Shown: positions 11,529 through 22,608 of the stretch, in pieces
How the letters are laid out: each line of letters begins with the position of its first letter
Numbering within the stretch: position 1 is the stretch's first letter
DNA from: Guadua angustifolia
Taxonomy: Eukaryota; Streptophyta; Magnoliopsida; Poales; Poaceae
Assembly (NCBI GenBank): GCA_036346375.1
Contig: CM070501.1
Location: 35,236,539-35,300,538 of the forward strand
Length of the DNA stretch: 64,000 bases
Reading direction: 5' to 3'
Program-made: the position numbers and the translations under genes
The notes under the pieces: generated by a model
The model's input: only the letters and a program-made list of their open reading frames with translations
The model's database searches: none
What the model was told of the DNA's origin: nothing

Positions 11529-11999
11529 TGGTAATGGTTTTGTCTGGAGAGAGCTCTTGATCTTAGTTTCAGCTCAAATTTAAAATTTATAGATTAAAAT
11601 AAAGTGAATTAAGTTTATATTTTTAGTTTAAAATATAAACAAGATGATCTACCTAAACACTCTTAGGGTCTGTTTGGTAGAGTTCCAGATTCTAATTTCA
11701 CCTGAGATCTGAAACTTGTTGGTTAAAATAAAGTGAATTAAGTTTATATTTTTGGTCTAAAATATAAACAAGATAATCCATCTAAACACTCTTAATATAC
11801 TCACAGTTTCAGCTCTACGGATCTGTGGAGTTAGGAATACCCAGCTCCACCAGATCCACGAATCTGGTGGAGCTGGAGCCCTACCAAACACACCCTAATG
11901 TACCCACAACTCCAGCTCCATAAATTTATGGAGCTAGAAATACCCTACTTCACCAACTCCACAGATTTTAGTGGAGCTGAAGCTGTCCCAAACACCCCC
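11529..11999. mobile_element. MITE (outer copy) hosting a related MITE
   Basis: The right end reads GCTGTCCCAAACACCCCC; the left end near 11529-11555 is eroded (GGTTTTGTCTGGAGAGAGCTC). The interior shares the block AAAATAAAGTGAATTAAG ... TAAACACTCTTA with the inner MITE, at 11597-11665 and 11726-11794, so both belong to one family. The outer copy resumes at 11896 with TAATGTACCC. Confidence 0.55.
11666..11895. mobile_element. inner MITE, TA target duplication
   Basis: The ends GGGTCTGTTTGGTAGAG and its inverted partner CTACCAAACACACCC flank a 230-bp AT-rich interior. TA occurs at 11664-11665 and 11896-11897. Removing the element and one TA restores CACTCTTAATGTACCC, which matches the homologous site inside the inner element itself (CACTCTTAATATACTC). 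That confirms the boundary and a 2-bp duplication. Confidence 0.75.
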
Positions 12000-13253
12000 A
12001 ATCTCACGTCTATGTGCCGGCTCCGGGCTGTTTGGCCACGTGTGTAAATCATGTCGTGTTGTCACGGTCCTGTCGGTCCGACTCAACTTGTTTTTGAAGA
12101 GCTCAAACACGATCCATTTATGATTCGTAACAATTTCATGTCGTGCCAATCCAAACTCGGCCCATTTACGCTATTAGAACGAGTGGAAAGGAGGTGATGA
12201 TGCACGGAGCTGAGACAGTGGATACAATATTTGAGAAAAAAGAACTAAATTTTTATTTATTCTCGAACATGCACAGAGTTACTATCTTGTTAAAAACATT
12301 ACACCTAGTGTAAGGTACCTTAGTGCGGAGCGGCTCGATGCACATGCTCGATTTCAATGAGCATGTATTCTTTAGTCCCTATTCTTCACCTTTTAGCATC
12401 TTCGTTATATTTCCTTTCTTTGCATGTGAGGACCGCAAAAGACGCCAACCGTAGGGTGAACCACAACATGACGTAATGTCGCGATAGAGCACCCTACCAC
12501 GTGTTGTGTCTGCTTGGGACCATCGGGTCTGTTTCTGTATAGTGTTTGTGTCGCTTATCGTGCTTAACCGTGAGGACCGTTACGGCCCTATCATTTTTGT
12601 CGTGCTGGCTAGCCCATGCACATGTCGTGGCTGCTGTACCACAGGGCGGTCCAAAAAACCCTAACCCAATGCTCAAATCAAGGCATGGTATGCGCATACG
12701 AGCAAGGCAACGGTGGCGCAAGATACACGGATTTTGCTGGCTTATCGCTTGCCCATTGATATATCGTCTCGCACTTAGTGACCAATAAATTTTGAAAGAC
12801 TAGATAAATTTAACTATTGCTAAGAGCTTACTCGAAAAAATATAGCTTCAATAATACCTAACAGAGAAGTCCAAGCTACACTAAAGATCCACTGCTCGTC
12901 GTCGATGAGCTTAAACAGTCACCCACCTGCCCTATAGGGGAGGTGGCTGTAAGGTGCATATGATTCTCCAACATAGCGTGTTGCTGACTCACCTACCTTA
13001 AGATCAGGAACCTGTTTTTGTATCGGGATAGTTGCTCCTTTCGAGATAGCTTCTTATTATATAGATTTTAGATTATGAAAGAAGATGTTTTTAATTATAA
13101 AAGAATTGAGCTGGATTGGCTGCGTGTAGAGGTGAAGGATCGGACCGGTAAGAATCAGCCATCCAAATTTTAATTCTATATAGAAGATATTTTTTCATTA
13201 TAAAAAAACTATCTAAAATTCTTTTGTTCTATAAATAATCCCATTTTCTTTTA
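12000..13253. other. no gene recognised
   Basis: Short ORFs on both strands have no recognisable motif. GTCGTG-type words recur near 12050-12150 and 12470-12630, hinting at an old repeat, but no ends are visible. Confidence 0.3.
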
Positions 13254-13640
13254 ATGGAGAAGCTGTCCAAAGATGAGCATATATCTCCCAATGACAAAAT
13301 CCCCAGTCCATTTCAACGACGGAGACAAAGACAGGCTAGTAAACAAAGGATCCGCGCCAGAGACCGCGACCGCGAGCTCCTCGTCCCCGTCTCTGCCGCC
13401 GGCGGGGGCGGCCCGGCACTCGCCCATAGTGACGAGAGGGAGGACAAGGCCGCCGCCTCCTCCGTCCACCACCACCTATCCTCCTCCGGCCGTGAGGTGC
13501 TTACCGTTCCAAACCCCCTTCCATTTCGTGCCTTCTCGCTCTTCAACCGCCGTCTGGACGTTGTAGTTGCGCTTTCCATTTGGGTGCAGCTTCCAGTTAG
13601 TCCCTTCTCGATGCAGCTCGATAGGATTGCAGGATAGTAG
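13254..13640 (+). other. GC-rich exon-like stretch, function unknown
   Basis: A sharp rise in GC and CpG content between about 13340 and 13500 in otherwise AT-rich DNA resembles the 5' exon or leader of a grass gene. Open frames exist on both strands and none matches a family I know. No continuing exon could be followed before the retrotransposon remains at 14.0 kb. Best treated as a possible truncated or untranslated 5' exon. Confidence 0.25.
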
Positions 13641-14002
13641 TGGTGAGGTAGATTAATCGATTGTTCCAGTAGTTTCGGCGAATTAGGCATGCGGTGGTAG
13701 CTTCCAAATGGCGCTTCCGGTTGGTGAAGAACGCGACAGTTGGATCCACTTTGTGTATGTGGGAATGGATGATTTTTAACATCCAATTCGTGAATTAGCT
13801 CATCTGTTAAACCTGCCTGGTTTCAGTAACCTGGTTGATTAAGGTTGTGATAGTTTCATTTCACATTGTCGCCTTCAATTTTTTTGTGTATAAATTTTTG
13901 GTTGTGTGAGGTGATGAATACTAAAGTAGAATTTTTGAAGTAGTAGCATGTAGCAACTATAGCTCATGGATAGGGAATGCTTGAGAGGCACATTTTGGAC
14001 AT

Positions 14003-14120
14003 TGTTACTGCTATGAATAGAGTCTCTACTCATTATGAGACCAATAGATCACTATATATACATATACCTGAGGACATAAAAGAAAAGCATATATAAAGTA
14101 ATATCTATATAAGGCTAGCA
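14003..14120 (-). repeat. candidate short 3' LTR of the old Ty1-copia element
   Basis: On the minus strand the purine run TTTGAGGGAGG (14121-14131) is followed by TGCTAGCCTTATATAG and ends TCATAGCAGTAACA, giving TG...CA ends and about 118 bp. It lies just beyond the RNase H end of the old copia pol, where a 3' LTR belongs. No partner LTR was found near 52 kb, so the call is tentative. Confidence 0.4.
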
Positions 14121-14380
14121 CCTCCCTCAAACTCATGATGGATTAACAACACTGAGTTTAGAGAGAGAAAAGTTATGATGAGCTCTAGTCTGTGTCTTCA
14201 TAAAGAAATCTGCCGCCCAAAACTCTGAAAGCACATACTAAAAACCCACAACCTGATCATGTACTTGTGACCGCATGTAGGAAGCATCAACACTGATATG
14301 CTTGATGAGCTCATGCTTTATTAGATCTTGAGCAATGTTAATAGCATCTGTACTGTCACTACAACAGGAACACCCCTTTA

Positions 14381-14700
14381 ACAATGGATACATAGCAACA
14401 CATGATGTTATGCGTTGCAAGCAACAGGGTGGCAACGCTTGCAAAGCGTTGCAAGCATCATCCGTAGGGTTAAACAACGGATACATAGCAACACATGATG
14501 TTATGCGTTGCAAGCAACAGGGTGGCAACGCTTGCAAAGCGTTGCAAGCATCATCCGTAGGGTTAAACAACGGATACATAGCAACACATGATGTTATGCG
14601 TTGCAAGCAGCGAGGTGGCAACGCTTGCAAAGCGTTGCAAGCATCATCCGTGGGGTTAAACAACCGATGGCAACATTTGTCAATTGTTGCAAGAATCATC
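14381..14700. repeat. 93-bp subterminal tandem repeat of the CACTA element
   Basis: Units start at 14381, 14474, 14567 and (partial) 14660, exactly 93 bp apart. Each holds TATGCGTTGCAAGC and the near-perfect palindrome GCAACGCTT-GCA-AAGCGTTGC. Because 93 is divisible by three, the array stays open in both strands and gives spurious repetitive ORFs. Such subterminal arrays in CACTA elements normally bind the accessory transposition protein. Confidence 0.9.
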
Positions 14701-14739
14701 TGTAGATCGCTTTGTTTTTGGCGGATTCAGTATTAGACC

Positions 14740-15409
14740 CTTTTGTTTCCGCCGGGTGTGAACCTTTGTTTTTTATTGTGTGTAGGCTTTACGTGTGGTG
14801 TAGGCTTCCGATCAACCGTGTCCATGTGCAGCAAAATATTTGCAATAGAAAAGTAGAAGTGGGGTCGAACCCAAGACCTAACGCGATCATTTGCACTAAT
14901 AACATGCCACACAAATTCGCGCGAGAATTCCGTCCAGTGGCACATAGGAAAAATAATGGAAGTCGCATATTCTATTTTCCTTTCATCTTGCGGCACTATC
15001 GGCAATTCAAGCTAGCATTTGATATCGAATTGAGCTAAAATTTCACGGAGAACTCTCATTTGCCTTTGCTTCGTGCCACGAAATTTCGCCATGAGAATTC
15101 ATTCTGTGGCGCATACGAAATATAATGGAAGTCAGCATATTCTATTAAGCTTTCATCTTACGGCACTATCTGGCAATTGAAGCATGCATTTACTGTTGAA
15201 ATAAGCTAAAATTTTCACGGAGGACTCTCATTTGCACTAATAACATGCCACACAAATTCGCCGCAGGAATTCCGTCCGTGGCACATAGGAAAAATAATGG
15301 AAGTCAGCATATTCTATTTCCCTTTCATCTTCTTGGCGTATACGGGTTTCATGGAGAACTCTCATTTTCACTGCTAACGTAGCGCGGCGTAGCACGGGTT
15401 CCCATCTAG
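14740..15409 (+). mobile_element. possible Helitron 3' end with internal repeats
   Basis: A block of roughly 170-190 bp is repeated about three times between 14885 and 15360 (words such as ACAAATTCG, GTGGCACATAGGAAAAATAATGG and TCTCATTTGCACT). It is followed by a GC-rich tail AGCGCGGCGTAGCACGGG and CTAG at 15406-15409 before T, which resembles a Helitron 3' terminus. The 5' TC end could not be fixed and the terminal hairpin is weak. Confidence 0.4.
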
Positions 15410-15471
15410 TATTATATAAATGTAAGTAAATTATAGATTTAATCTAATAATAACCGGTCCACACAAAACCC

Positions 15472-18400
15472 TTGCCGCCAATGCAAAAATTGGATCAGAA
15501 CCTGCCGCCAAAGTTGGATGATCAGGAGGTAAAAGCAATTAGCGCCGCACTTTCATCGCCCACGCACAAATCCTCAAGAACCAAATTTGCCAAATTAGTC
15601 CCACAACCAAAGAACCCCTTCAGCCAGCCGACCCAAATCCATCTGCATGGTGATCCCCAAATCCATCCATCGTCAAGAACTCGCGTGATGCCCCTCCGCT
15701 CCCCCATTCCCATCTGATCGCTAATTAAATCCATCACTTGGTTCAAGCTGCTTGTTCGAGTGTAGGCATCAGTCTTGATCAATTCCTCGACTTGCACCTA
15801 CTCATCCTCCTGCTGCAACTCCGGTCCAAATCGTTGGAATCTGGACTCCTCCCTCGCAAAGACGCCTCCCATCCTCCCTCTTGCACCCTCACTGCTGCTG
15901 GACACACGATGATTGAGGAGGTTGTCAAGCCCTAAAAGTTAAGGCATGCACAATTTATTGCCCTTTTTATTTGCTTTTCTTTGGTTGGTTTTGCTCTGCG
16001 TGGTCTTGGTAAGGTATTATTTACATCTATTCAAATATTCATCTACATCGGTCAAGCAATGTAAAGTGTTTAGATGAAACCTACCTCTGAGAAGTGTATA
16101 GGAAGTTTGGGATATGTTCTGTTCATACTTAATTCATTTTTACCAAAGGTTAGTTTTGAAATCCGTGTTCGATGTTTCAACAAAAATTGGTCAGTATAGA
16201 ATAATCGGTATGCTCGAGATCTGCACATGGTTAGGTTGGTGTCTCTAATTTGTGTAAGTTTTTGGTAGAGATAAGTGCGGATGCTTATAGAAATGATCAA
16301 TTGCAATCTGATATGCTGGATGTGTAAACAGAGTTTCACTAGTCTAACTTGTGTAAGTTTTTGGTAGAGACAAGTGCAGTTGCATATAGAAATAATCAAT
16401 TGCAATCCTCATATGCTGGAACCGATCGAGTAGATAGAAAAAAACATGAAGGAAATCGGTTTTGAAGTAATTAATTAAGTTGGTGTGCAGTATTAATCTT
16501 TAGCATAGATATATATTAACAAACGCTAGTGTTGGTTGCTGAATTAAGTTCTGCGCTGCGTAACAACAACGCATAGTGTTAATACTAAACTTTACATACT
16601 CATTTACGATAAAAAATGTTTACATACTCATTCGATCACCAATATATGAGTACAATTTCTTCATATGTTACAACTAATACATAATCGGGATCGAAAAAGA
16701 TTAGGTTTTTAATTAGTGAAGGCTGCAGAGATTAAAGGTTCTAGATGAAATGCTTGACATGACAGAAGCAGCTTAATTTGAGTTGCATCATGGGCTCTTC
16801 TCCAAGATTCAATTCTCTCCACAATTCACAGAGTCGGTTGTTTGACACAATTCACTTTTAAGCTAGTGGCAGCGTTATGGGCACAAGAAAAATTAGATCT
16901 CCATGAGTAATACAAACAATACTTATATGAAGTCTGCCAAACATACCTTTTCACATATAACTTGACTTTGAATTGTTCAATTGGTTGGAGATTTAATGAT
17001 TTTCGCATTTATGCCTGCAAAATTGCAAGTCACATGAATTCTTTTGCACTCTTTTGTTACATTGGCATATACTATTATTTTCCTTATCGCATTTTTATGG
17101 TGTATAAATGTATTTTCTGAGATAAATGATCCTTGGTTCTGTTCCTCAGCAATCAGGAATATGGTAGTTTTGTATCACCTGACATAATTATTATCTCCTT
17201 GCGGCACCAGTTAGTAGCCTAGCTATGCTTGGTATTTATGTTCTCACGAAACATCAAGTGAAGATATAGTATCTCTTAGACTACAGGTGGAAAAACTTGT
17301 AAATCATGTCCACAATCAAGATGCTACTATACAAGATTTGCAACAGAAGACTAAAACCTTGGAGCAATGACAAAGGGCATCATGTAAATTTGATGAATTT
17401 TTTTTACCAAACACGTTATAACTTATTTACTTAGCATTTTCGTACTAATTCTTTTTGTGTTGTTACTGAAAGTTTAGATGATTCATTATCGACTCCCGGA
17501 GATGTTCGGACTACTATGAAATGGAAAGTATGCATCTCTATAGGAAATATGTGTCTTGCAATTTTACTGATTTTACATATCGATTCAAATTAATATTTTG
17601 TTTCCTAACATCGAGAGTATATGGTGATCTTCGTCTTGAAGAATTTAGGATGCTTGACGAACTAAATTACACACCGTATATCGTTAGCATTCATTTCATA
17701 CCATTTTTAAGTTTGTGAAGCTACTAATTTTCTATATCACTACAGAGGGATCAAAGCGAGGATGATGAGTGCGAGGCCTTTGAGCCACACTTAAAAATAC
17801 TAGAACTCATGATAAGGTTAGTACACGTACTCAACATCGTTAAATGCTAGAAGCCTCCCATTGCAAGCTGTATGTTGTTTAGGCTGCAGTGGAGGCATCA
17901 TATGCCCAAGGAAAATTACAACAGGCCAAAAGAGTTTCTACTATACAAAAGATCAATTTATCACCTCTTTCAATACATACATCATTCCTATCCTATCAAG
18001 ACATGGTATATACATAAATATTGACTATTATTATTATCTAATGATGGGCCAAACCAAAATAGATCATAATCGATATTAGATTTCACAAAAACAAGTGTAC
18101 TAATGAATCCAAGGTGATAGTGCAAAACCAAACAAAGGCATTGAATTTCTTTCCATTTCTACTTCTGCCTAGATTCAAATACTTGAATCTCTGCTCATTT
18201 GGAGCAACATATTAATAGAATGCTTCATGTGAATGTTGAAAAGGGATGTGCATGTTGATTGCGTTTATAATCTGTTGTAGCAAACATATTGGGCATGTGT
18301 GCTTGTTACGGCGGCAATTGTTGCTCCACACTTGGCCTCTGCACTCTCCAAACTGTACCTTATCTATGCAATGGAGCTACTACCACAGAAGCAGCTGCAA

Positions 18401-19686
18401 TGGAGCAACAAGCAGCAGAACAAAACCATTAGTAATCCGATTGATCATGCACACCTAACTCATGTTCACTAATGTAATTGTGTATTGTTTAAGTGCAGAT
18501 CAAGCAAGCAAATCCACGAGGACAAACACTACAAGCTAGTAGAGTTTCAACATCACTGAAGGTCGCTTTTATGCCATTTCCAGTACATAAATCATTTATA
18601 CGTAACTATGCTTATCACATATCCTACTCATTATTATTTAATAACAGGCAAAACAAATCCAGATCCCCACTGATAATAGATTCCACAAAAGCAACTATAC
18701 TAATGCAGCCAAGGTGATAAATGTGATCCTTTTATTCTCTAAATTTTTTCAATTATTAAAAAGTTATACTGAATCTAGTCTACAACATAGGTCATGGACA
18801 AGGAAATAACTCCCAATTCCTCAAATCATGAACCATATAAGTACCAGGTAAACAGTTGTTAGCAAAATAGTTAATGCCACATGCATTTTTCTTGTTATTT
18901 GTTGATTTGGTTTGCGTTTGCGGTTACTCATAAAAGTATACTTTTGTAGAAACAACACTCTGGAAGAACAAGTTGTTCAGCTAACAGTTCACTGGTATGT
19001 GTGCTTCTTCCTTTCCTAACAGTCTGTTCGTAATGTTTTAATTGCTCTTTTCCAATTTCATTTAGACTATTTGAATGAATTTCATTTAGACTTTGAGAAT
19101 TGTTGGAATATAAGATAGGAATAGATTTTGACAAGGTTGTTTGGATATCTAATCATTCCACTAGGTCAGTAAAAATTCAGAACTTGATACTCTTTTGAAC
19201 ATTTGTTGGTCGTAGTCCTTTTCTAATAACTGTTTTAGGTTACATTACTTTGCCACAACCAAGTTGTATATAGTCGAGGATTTCAGTTTCAACTCTACAT
19301 CTTGTTTCTATAGCCTACTTTTCTTGATTACATTCTTTTGTTCAAACATCACTGATACAACCGAGCGCGCCAGCTCACAACTCAATAATGGTACACTTCG
19401 ATCTTGCTTGCCATAACTATGTTAATACTATGCATATATTTATTCATATACTTGGACATGTGGATTAGGTTGGCACTCACGTTATATTGAAGAGCTAGAG
19501 GAATCAAAATAAGAGGTTGCCTTAGGCACAATACTTGGTTGTGACCCAAAACATAAAGTTGGAGGTGTTCAGTTAGGTAAAGAATGTTGGATGGTGCGTG
19601 TCGGTCTTATTGTTGTGGCTGATGAACCACTAATACGACCATACAACAACTTCGAGGTTATTGGAGACGTAGGCAGCAGTCCTATA
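15472..19686 (+). pseudogene. CACTA accessory (TnpA/TNP1-like) gene, decayed and interrupted
   Basis: No single ORF covers it, but exon-like pieces occur in order on the plus strand: a leader-like segment at 15472-15940; a coiled-coil piece at 17260-17370 (EDIVSLRLQVEKLVNHV... ending LEQ-stop); 17745-17816, with good splice signals, encoding RDQSEDDECEAFEPHLKI; about 17884-17955 (AAVEASYAQGKLQQAKR); and a last exon at 19513-19686 with EVALGTILGCDPKH, VGGVQLGKECW, LIRPYNNFEVIGDVG. The last exon continues after the copia insertion at 46406 (AWPSSCV). The G..L..DP..V.G..LG .. RP .. DAVG..IAWP layout is one I associate with the C-terminus of plant CACTA second-gene proteins. In-frame stops (for example TAA at 19510) show decay. 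Exon limits other than 17816 are approximate. Confidence 0.5.
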
Positions 19687-20286
19687 TGTAGGATCGAGGA
19701 TGCGCCTAGAGGGGGGGTGAATAGGCGTTTTACAAAATTCGATCGCTCACTAAAATAATTCGCTCTAATACACCCCTAAGTCAAAACCTAATCAAAGATA
19801 TATGCGGAAGCGATAAACTCGGTTTTGACAATTAAAGCCTAAATCAACTAGGCTTACTAGTGCACTAACTAAATTATGTCTCTATACTAGAATTGCTAAA
19901 TTGAGCAAACAATCAATACTAAGCAATTCTAATTATAATCAAGCAATTGATAAATATACAATAAAGTAAATGCTTGAAGGTAAAAGAGACAACCGATATT
20001 TTTCCGTGGTGTTCGGAGACTTGCGGTCTCCCTAGTCCACGTTGAGGCAAGCCCGACCACTTGGACCGGCTCCGCTCGAGCACCGCCTCGTTTCCACTAG
20101 TCGTGGTTTTTCACGCTTGCCGTAGGCTCAACCCAACCTTCACAAACTTGCGGGGCTTCTCACACCTTGAGAGCTCCTCGCCTGACGCGCCTCACGCCGT
20201 CTAGAGTCGGCAACCTCCAAGAGTAACAAGTCGCTCCTTCGCTTGAACTTCACCGAGCACAACGAATCGCTCCCGGTGATCACCAA

Positions 20287-22108
20287 GTGCAACACATGCA
20301 CAAGGACCTCCCTCAAGTGCAACACATGCACAAGAGACTCTCAACCCACTTCTAATTGCAACACATGCAATTAGTCTCACTCTTGCTCAAGAACAACTTG
20401 CGGAAATGCAATACATGCAAATCACCTCTCAAATACTCACACAAGAGCCAATACACAAATGAGAGCTTCAATACATGAACCACCTCACCCAATATACTCT
20501 AGCAACCAGCAAATGCCCCCCATGACCTCCTTTTATAGCCTCACAAAGAAAACTAGTCGTTGGGGAGCAAAACGGGCATTAAACGAGCTAAAACTAGCCG
20601 TTGCTACAGTGTTTGCGATACTACCGGCCCCTACGGGCGGTAGTACCGGCCTAGGAACTCTCTCTGCCAAATAACTACCGCACGGGCGGTACTACCGGCC
20701 CCTACGGGCGGTAGTACCGCTTTTGCGGTAGTACCGCAGCTATAGCCACCAAAAAGCTCATAACTTTTTACTCCGAACTCCGATTTGGGTGATTTTTGAT
20801 TCTATGCGAAGCTTATCACGAGGGCTACAATCTCCACCCATTTTCATGATTTAAGCACCCATAAATATTTTTAAATATCACCAAAACCAAAACTCTAATG
20901 CAGTCATTCAAGTCTAAAATTGATTTTCCGAAATCCCTCGCATAGACTTGATGAAAGGCATGACTACAAGCTATAAAGAGTCACTAACATCAAATATTGA
21001 GCCATGATGATCAACATAATTTTTGCAAAACACATTTGCAAGTAACCCGAAAAGCTATAAGATCAATCTTCTAGCCATGCAAGGATCAACACATGATCCC
21101 GACACTTTGCAAAACACATTTGCAAGTGCCAACACATGCTCTAGGATTGAAACCCATAACCTCTAGCTTATTTGCAAACCATATTTGCAAATAACAAAAC
21201 AGCATTTTGCAAAAACACATTTTGCAAACACAAACCATAAACTTTACTTAGCCTTTGTGATGATCAACACATGATCAAGACACAAGCTAAAACACAATGC
21301 ATGAGCTCTCACCTTTTGCAACACATGCAAAACTTAGCTCCATGCAAAACCACATAGATTAAGAAATATTGTTTTGCAAATGAAAATAAAACATGAGGCT
21401 TCAACATTTGCAACACATGCAAAAGTGAACTTCACGCAAAAAGCCAACGCATATTGCTTATCCTATTTGCAACACATGCAAATCAAAGCATTATCTGAAA
21501 ACCAAATGCATATGCTCTTCCTCTTTGCAACATATGCAAATCGAGCATAAACCAATAACAACCGAGCATAAATTTAACCCATTCGCAACACATGCCAAAT
21601 GGTTAACTCTTATGCAAAAACCAAATCAAATGATTTGAGCTTGAGTGAACAGCGGATTGAGATCATCAACACATGATGAAGCTCAAGTTAGGAGACAACC
21701 CCTCTTAATAGTACGGCGATAAAACTAGACTCAAAGACTACAAAAGTCCTTAGCCTATCTAGTTATACCTTCGCCATGCATCAAGCAATCCCTTTGGGGT
21801 CTTTATGATCTTCACTTGATACTCCTTGGGATCATCAGTCGACTCCTCTTCTTTATCATCCCATCCATCTTTGGACCTAACTCAATCACAACTCATAAAA
21901 CTTGTTAGTCCAAGATGCATGGTTGTCTCAATTATCTCTTGCACTCCATTAACACATAATGGATGCCTTTAGATCAATTGAGCACAACCTAAATCAATTT
22001 GAATGATTTAAGTGTGTCTTAAGTACAATAGTGCAACTCATGCTTTATTATACTTAAGAGCTATTCATTTGTCCTTAATTAATCAAGGAACACCATCAAC
22101 ACATGATG
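20287..22108. repeat. array of about 18 inverted repeats with constant ACACA centre
   Basis: Inverted repeats with different arms share a 5-nt centre ACACA, or a one-to-two-base variant. Starts and arm lengths: 20287 (5 bp), 20317 (5), 20352 (9; CTAATTGCA and TGCAATTAG), 20407 (4, ATACA), 20467 (4, ATACA), 21023 (7), 21083 (6; GGATCA and TGATCC), 21107 (7), 21168 (11, centre CCATA), 21206 (9), 21261 (6), 21314 (7), 21407 (6), 21465 (7), 21524 (6, ACATA), 21574 (about 14, imperfect), 21663 (6; TCATCA and TGATGA) and 22094 (5 perfect, then imperfect outward). Fourteen have exactly ACACA. In the sense of the element the centre reads TGTGT. Confidence 0.9.
20620..20740. repeat. palindrome array GCGGTAGTACCGC in the copia LTR
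   Basis: The word CGGTAGTACCG and its near-palindromic variants (GCGGTACTACCGGCCC, CTACGGGCGGTAGTACC) occur at least five times in about 120 bases. The second LTR has the same array at 44434-44548. A further copy lies outside the LTR at about 25378-25446. Confidence 0.85.
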
Positions 22109-22594
22109 AAATGTTCTTTAATGATTAACAAGACAAATGAACTCACTTCAAATTATCATTTAAATTGATATGAGTATATATTAATTACTCAAGTTTTCAT
22201 ATACTCATGCATTTAGTTTCTTTGTCTTGATCCTTATATGTGTCAATAAGAATTGGATCAATACAAAGAGACTTTCAAGTTAAACTATAAACTCCCCCTA
22301 AGTGTGTGCATCCATGTAATATATGGATTGGGAAACATGATGCACATTTTGTGGTTAATATAATGAGGACATTCATATTTTAACTTGACTCCAAAGTATG
22401 CAACTAATACTAGAATGGATACATAAACATACCTTAGGTTTTCCATTCTTTTAATGCGATGAGACTAATCAAAGATATTCTAAATAAACAAGTTAGTCTC
22501 GATATAAGATTTGTCATTAATAATAAAATCACATTAAGGGATATTAGATTTGTCATTAACACCAAAACCATAACTAATGAAGGTTGAACTTACA

Positions 22595-22608
22595 ATCTCC
22601 CCCTTTTT
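22595..22608 (-). other. polypurine tract of the nested copia
   Basis: On the minus strand AAAAAGGGGGAGAT directly precedes the LTR start TGTAAGTTC. Position and composition are those of the primer for plus-strand DNA synthesis. Confidence 0.8.

Larger units (their letters stand above)
19687..22594 (-). repeat. LTR of the nested copia (3' LTR in element sense)
   Basis: On the plus strand it runs TGTAGGATCGAGG ... GTTGAACTTACA. It contains the palindrome array at 20620-20740 and the ACACA-centred inverted repeats at 20287-22108. It is near-identical to 43497-46400 over the AT-rich parts. Differences are mostly one- or two-base indels in GC-rich words. No credible gene inside. Confidence 0.92.

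Noticed and set aside
13313..13786. Minus-strand ORF of 157 codons
   Set aside because: It overlaps the GC-rich exon-like stretch with open frames on both strands. No conserved motif distinguishes it.
14335..14736. Repetitive ORFs on both strands
   Set aside because: They arise from the 93-bp CACTA subterminal repeat, whose length is a multiple of three.
20287..22108. A CRISPR-like array
   Set aside because: The units are irregularly spaced, have no constant repeat or spacer length, and sit in a eukaryotic LTR. They are inverted repeats with a constant centre.
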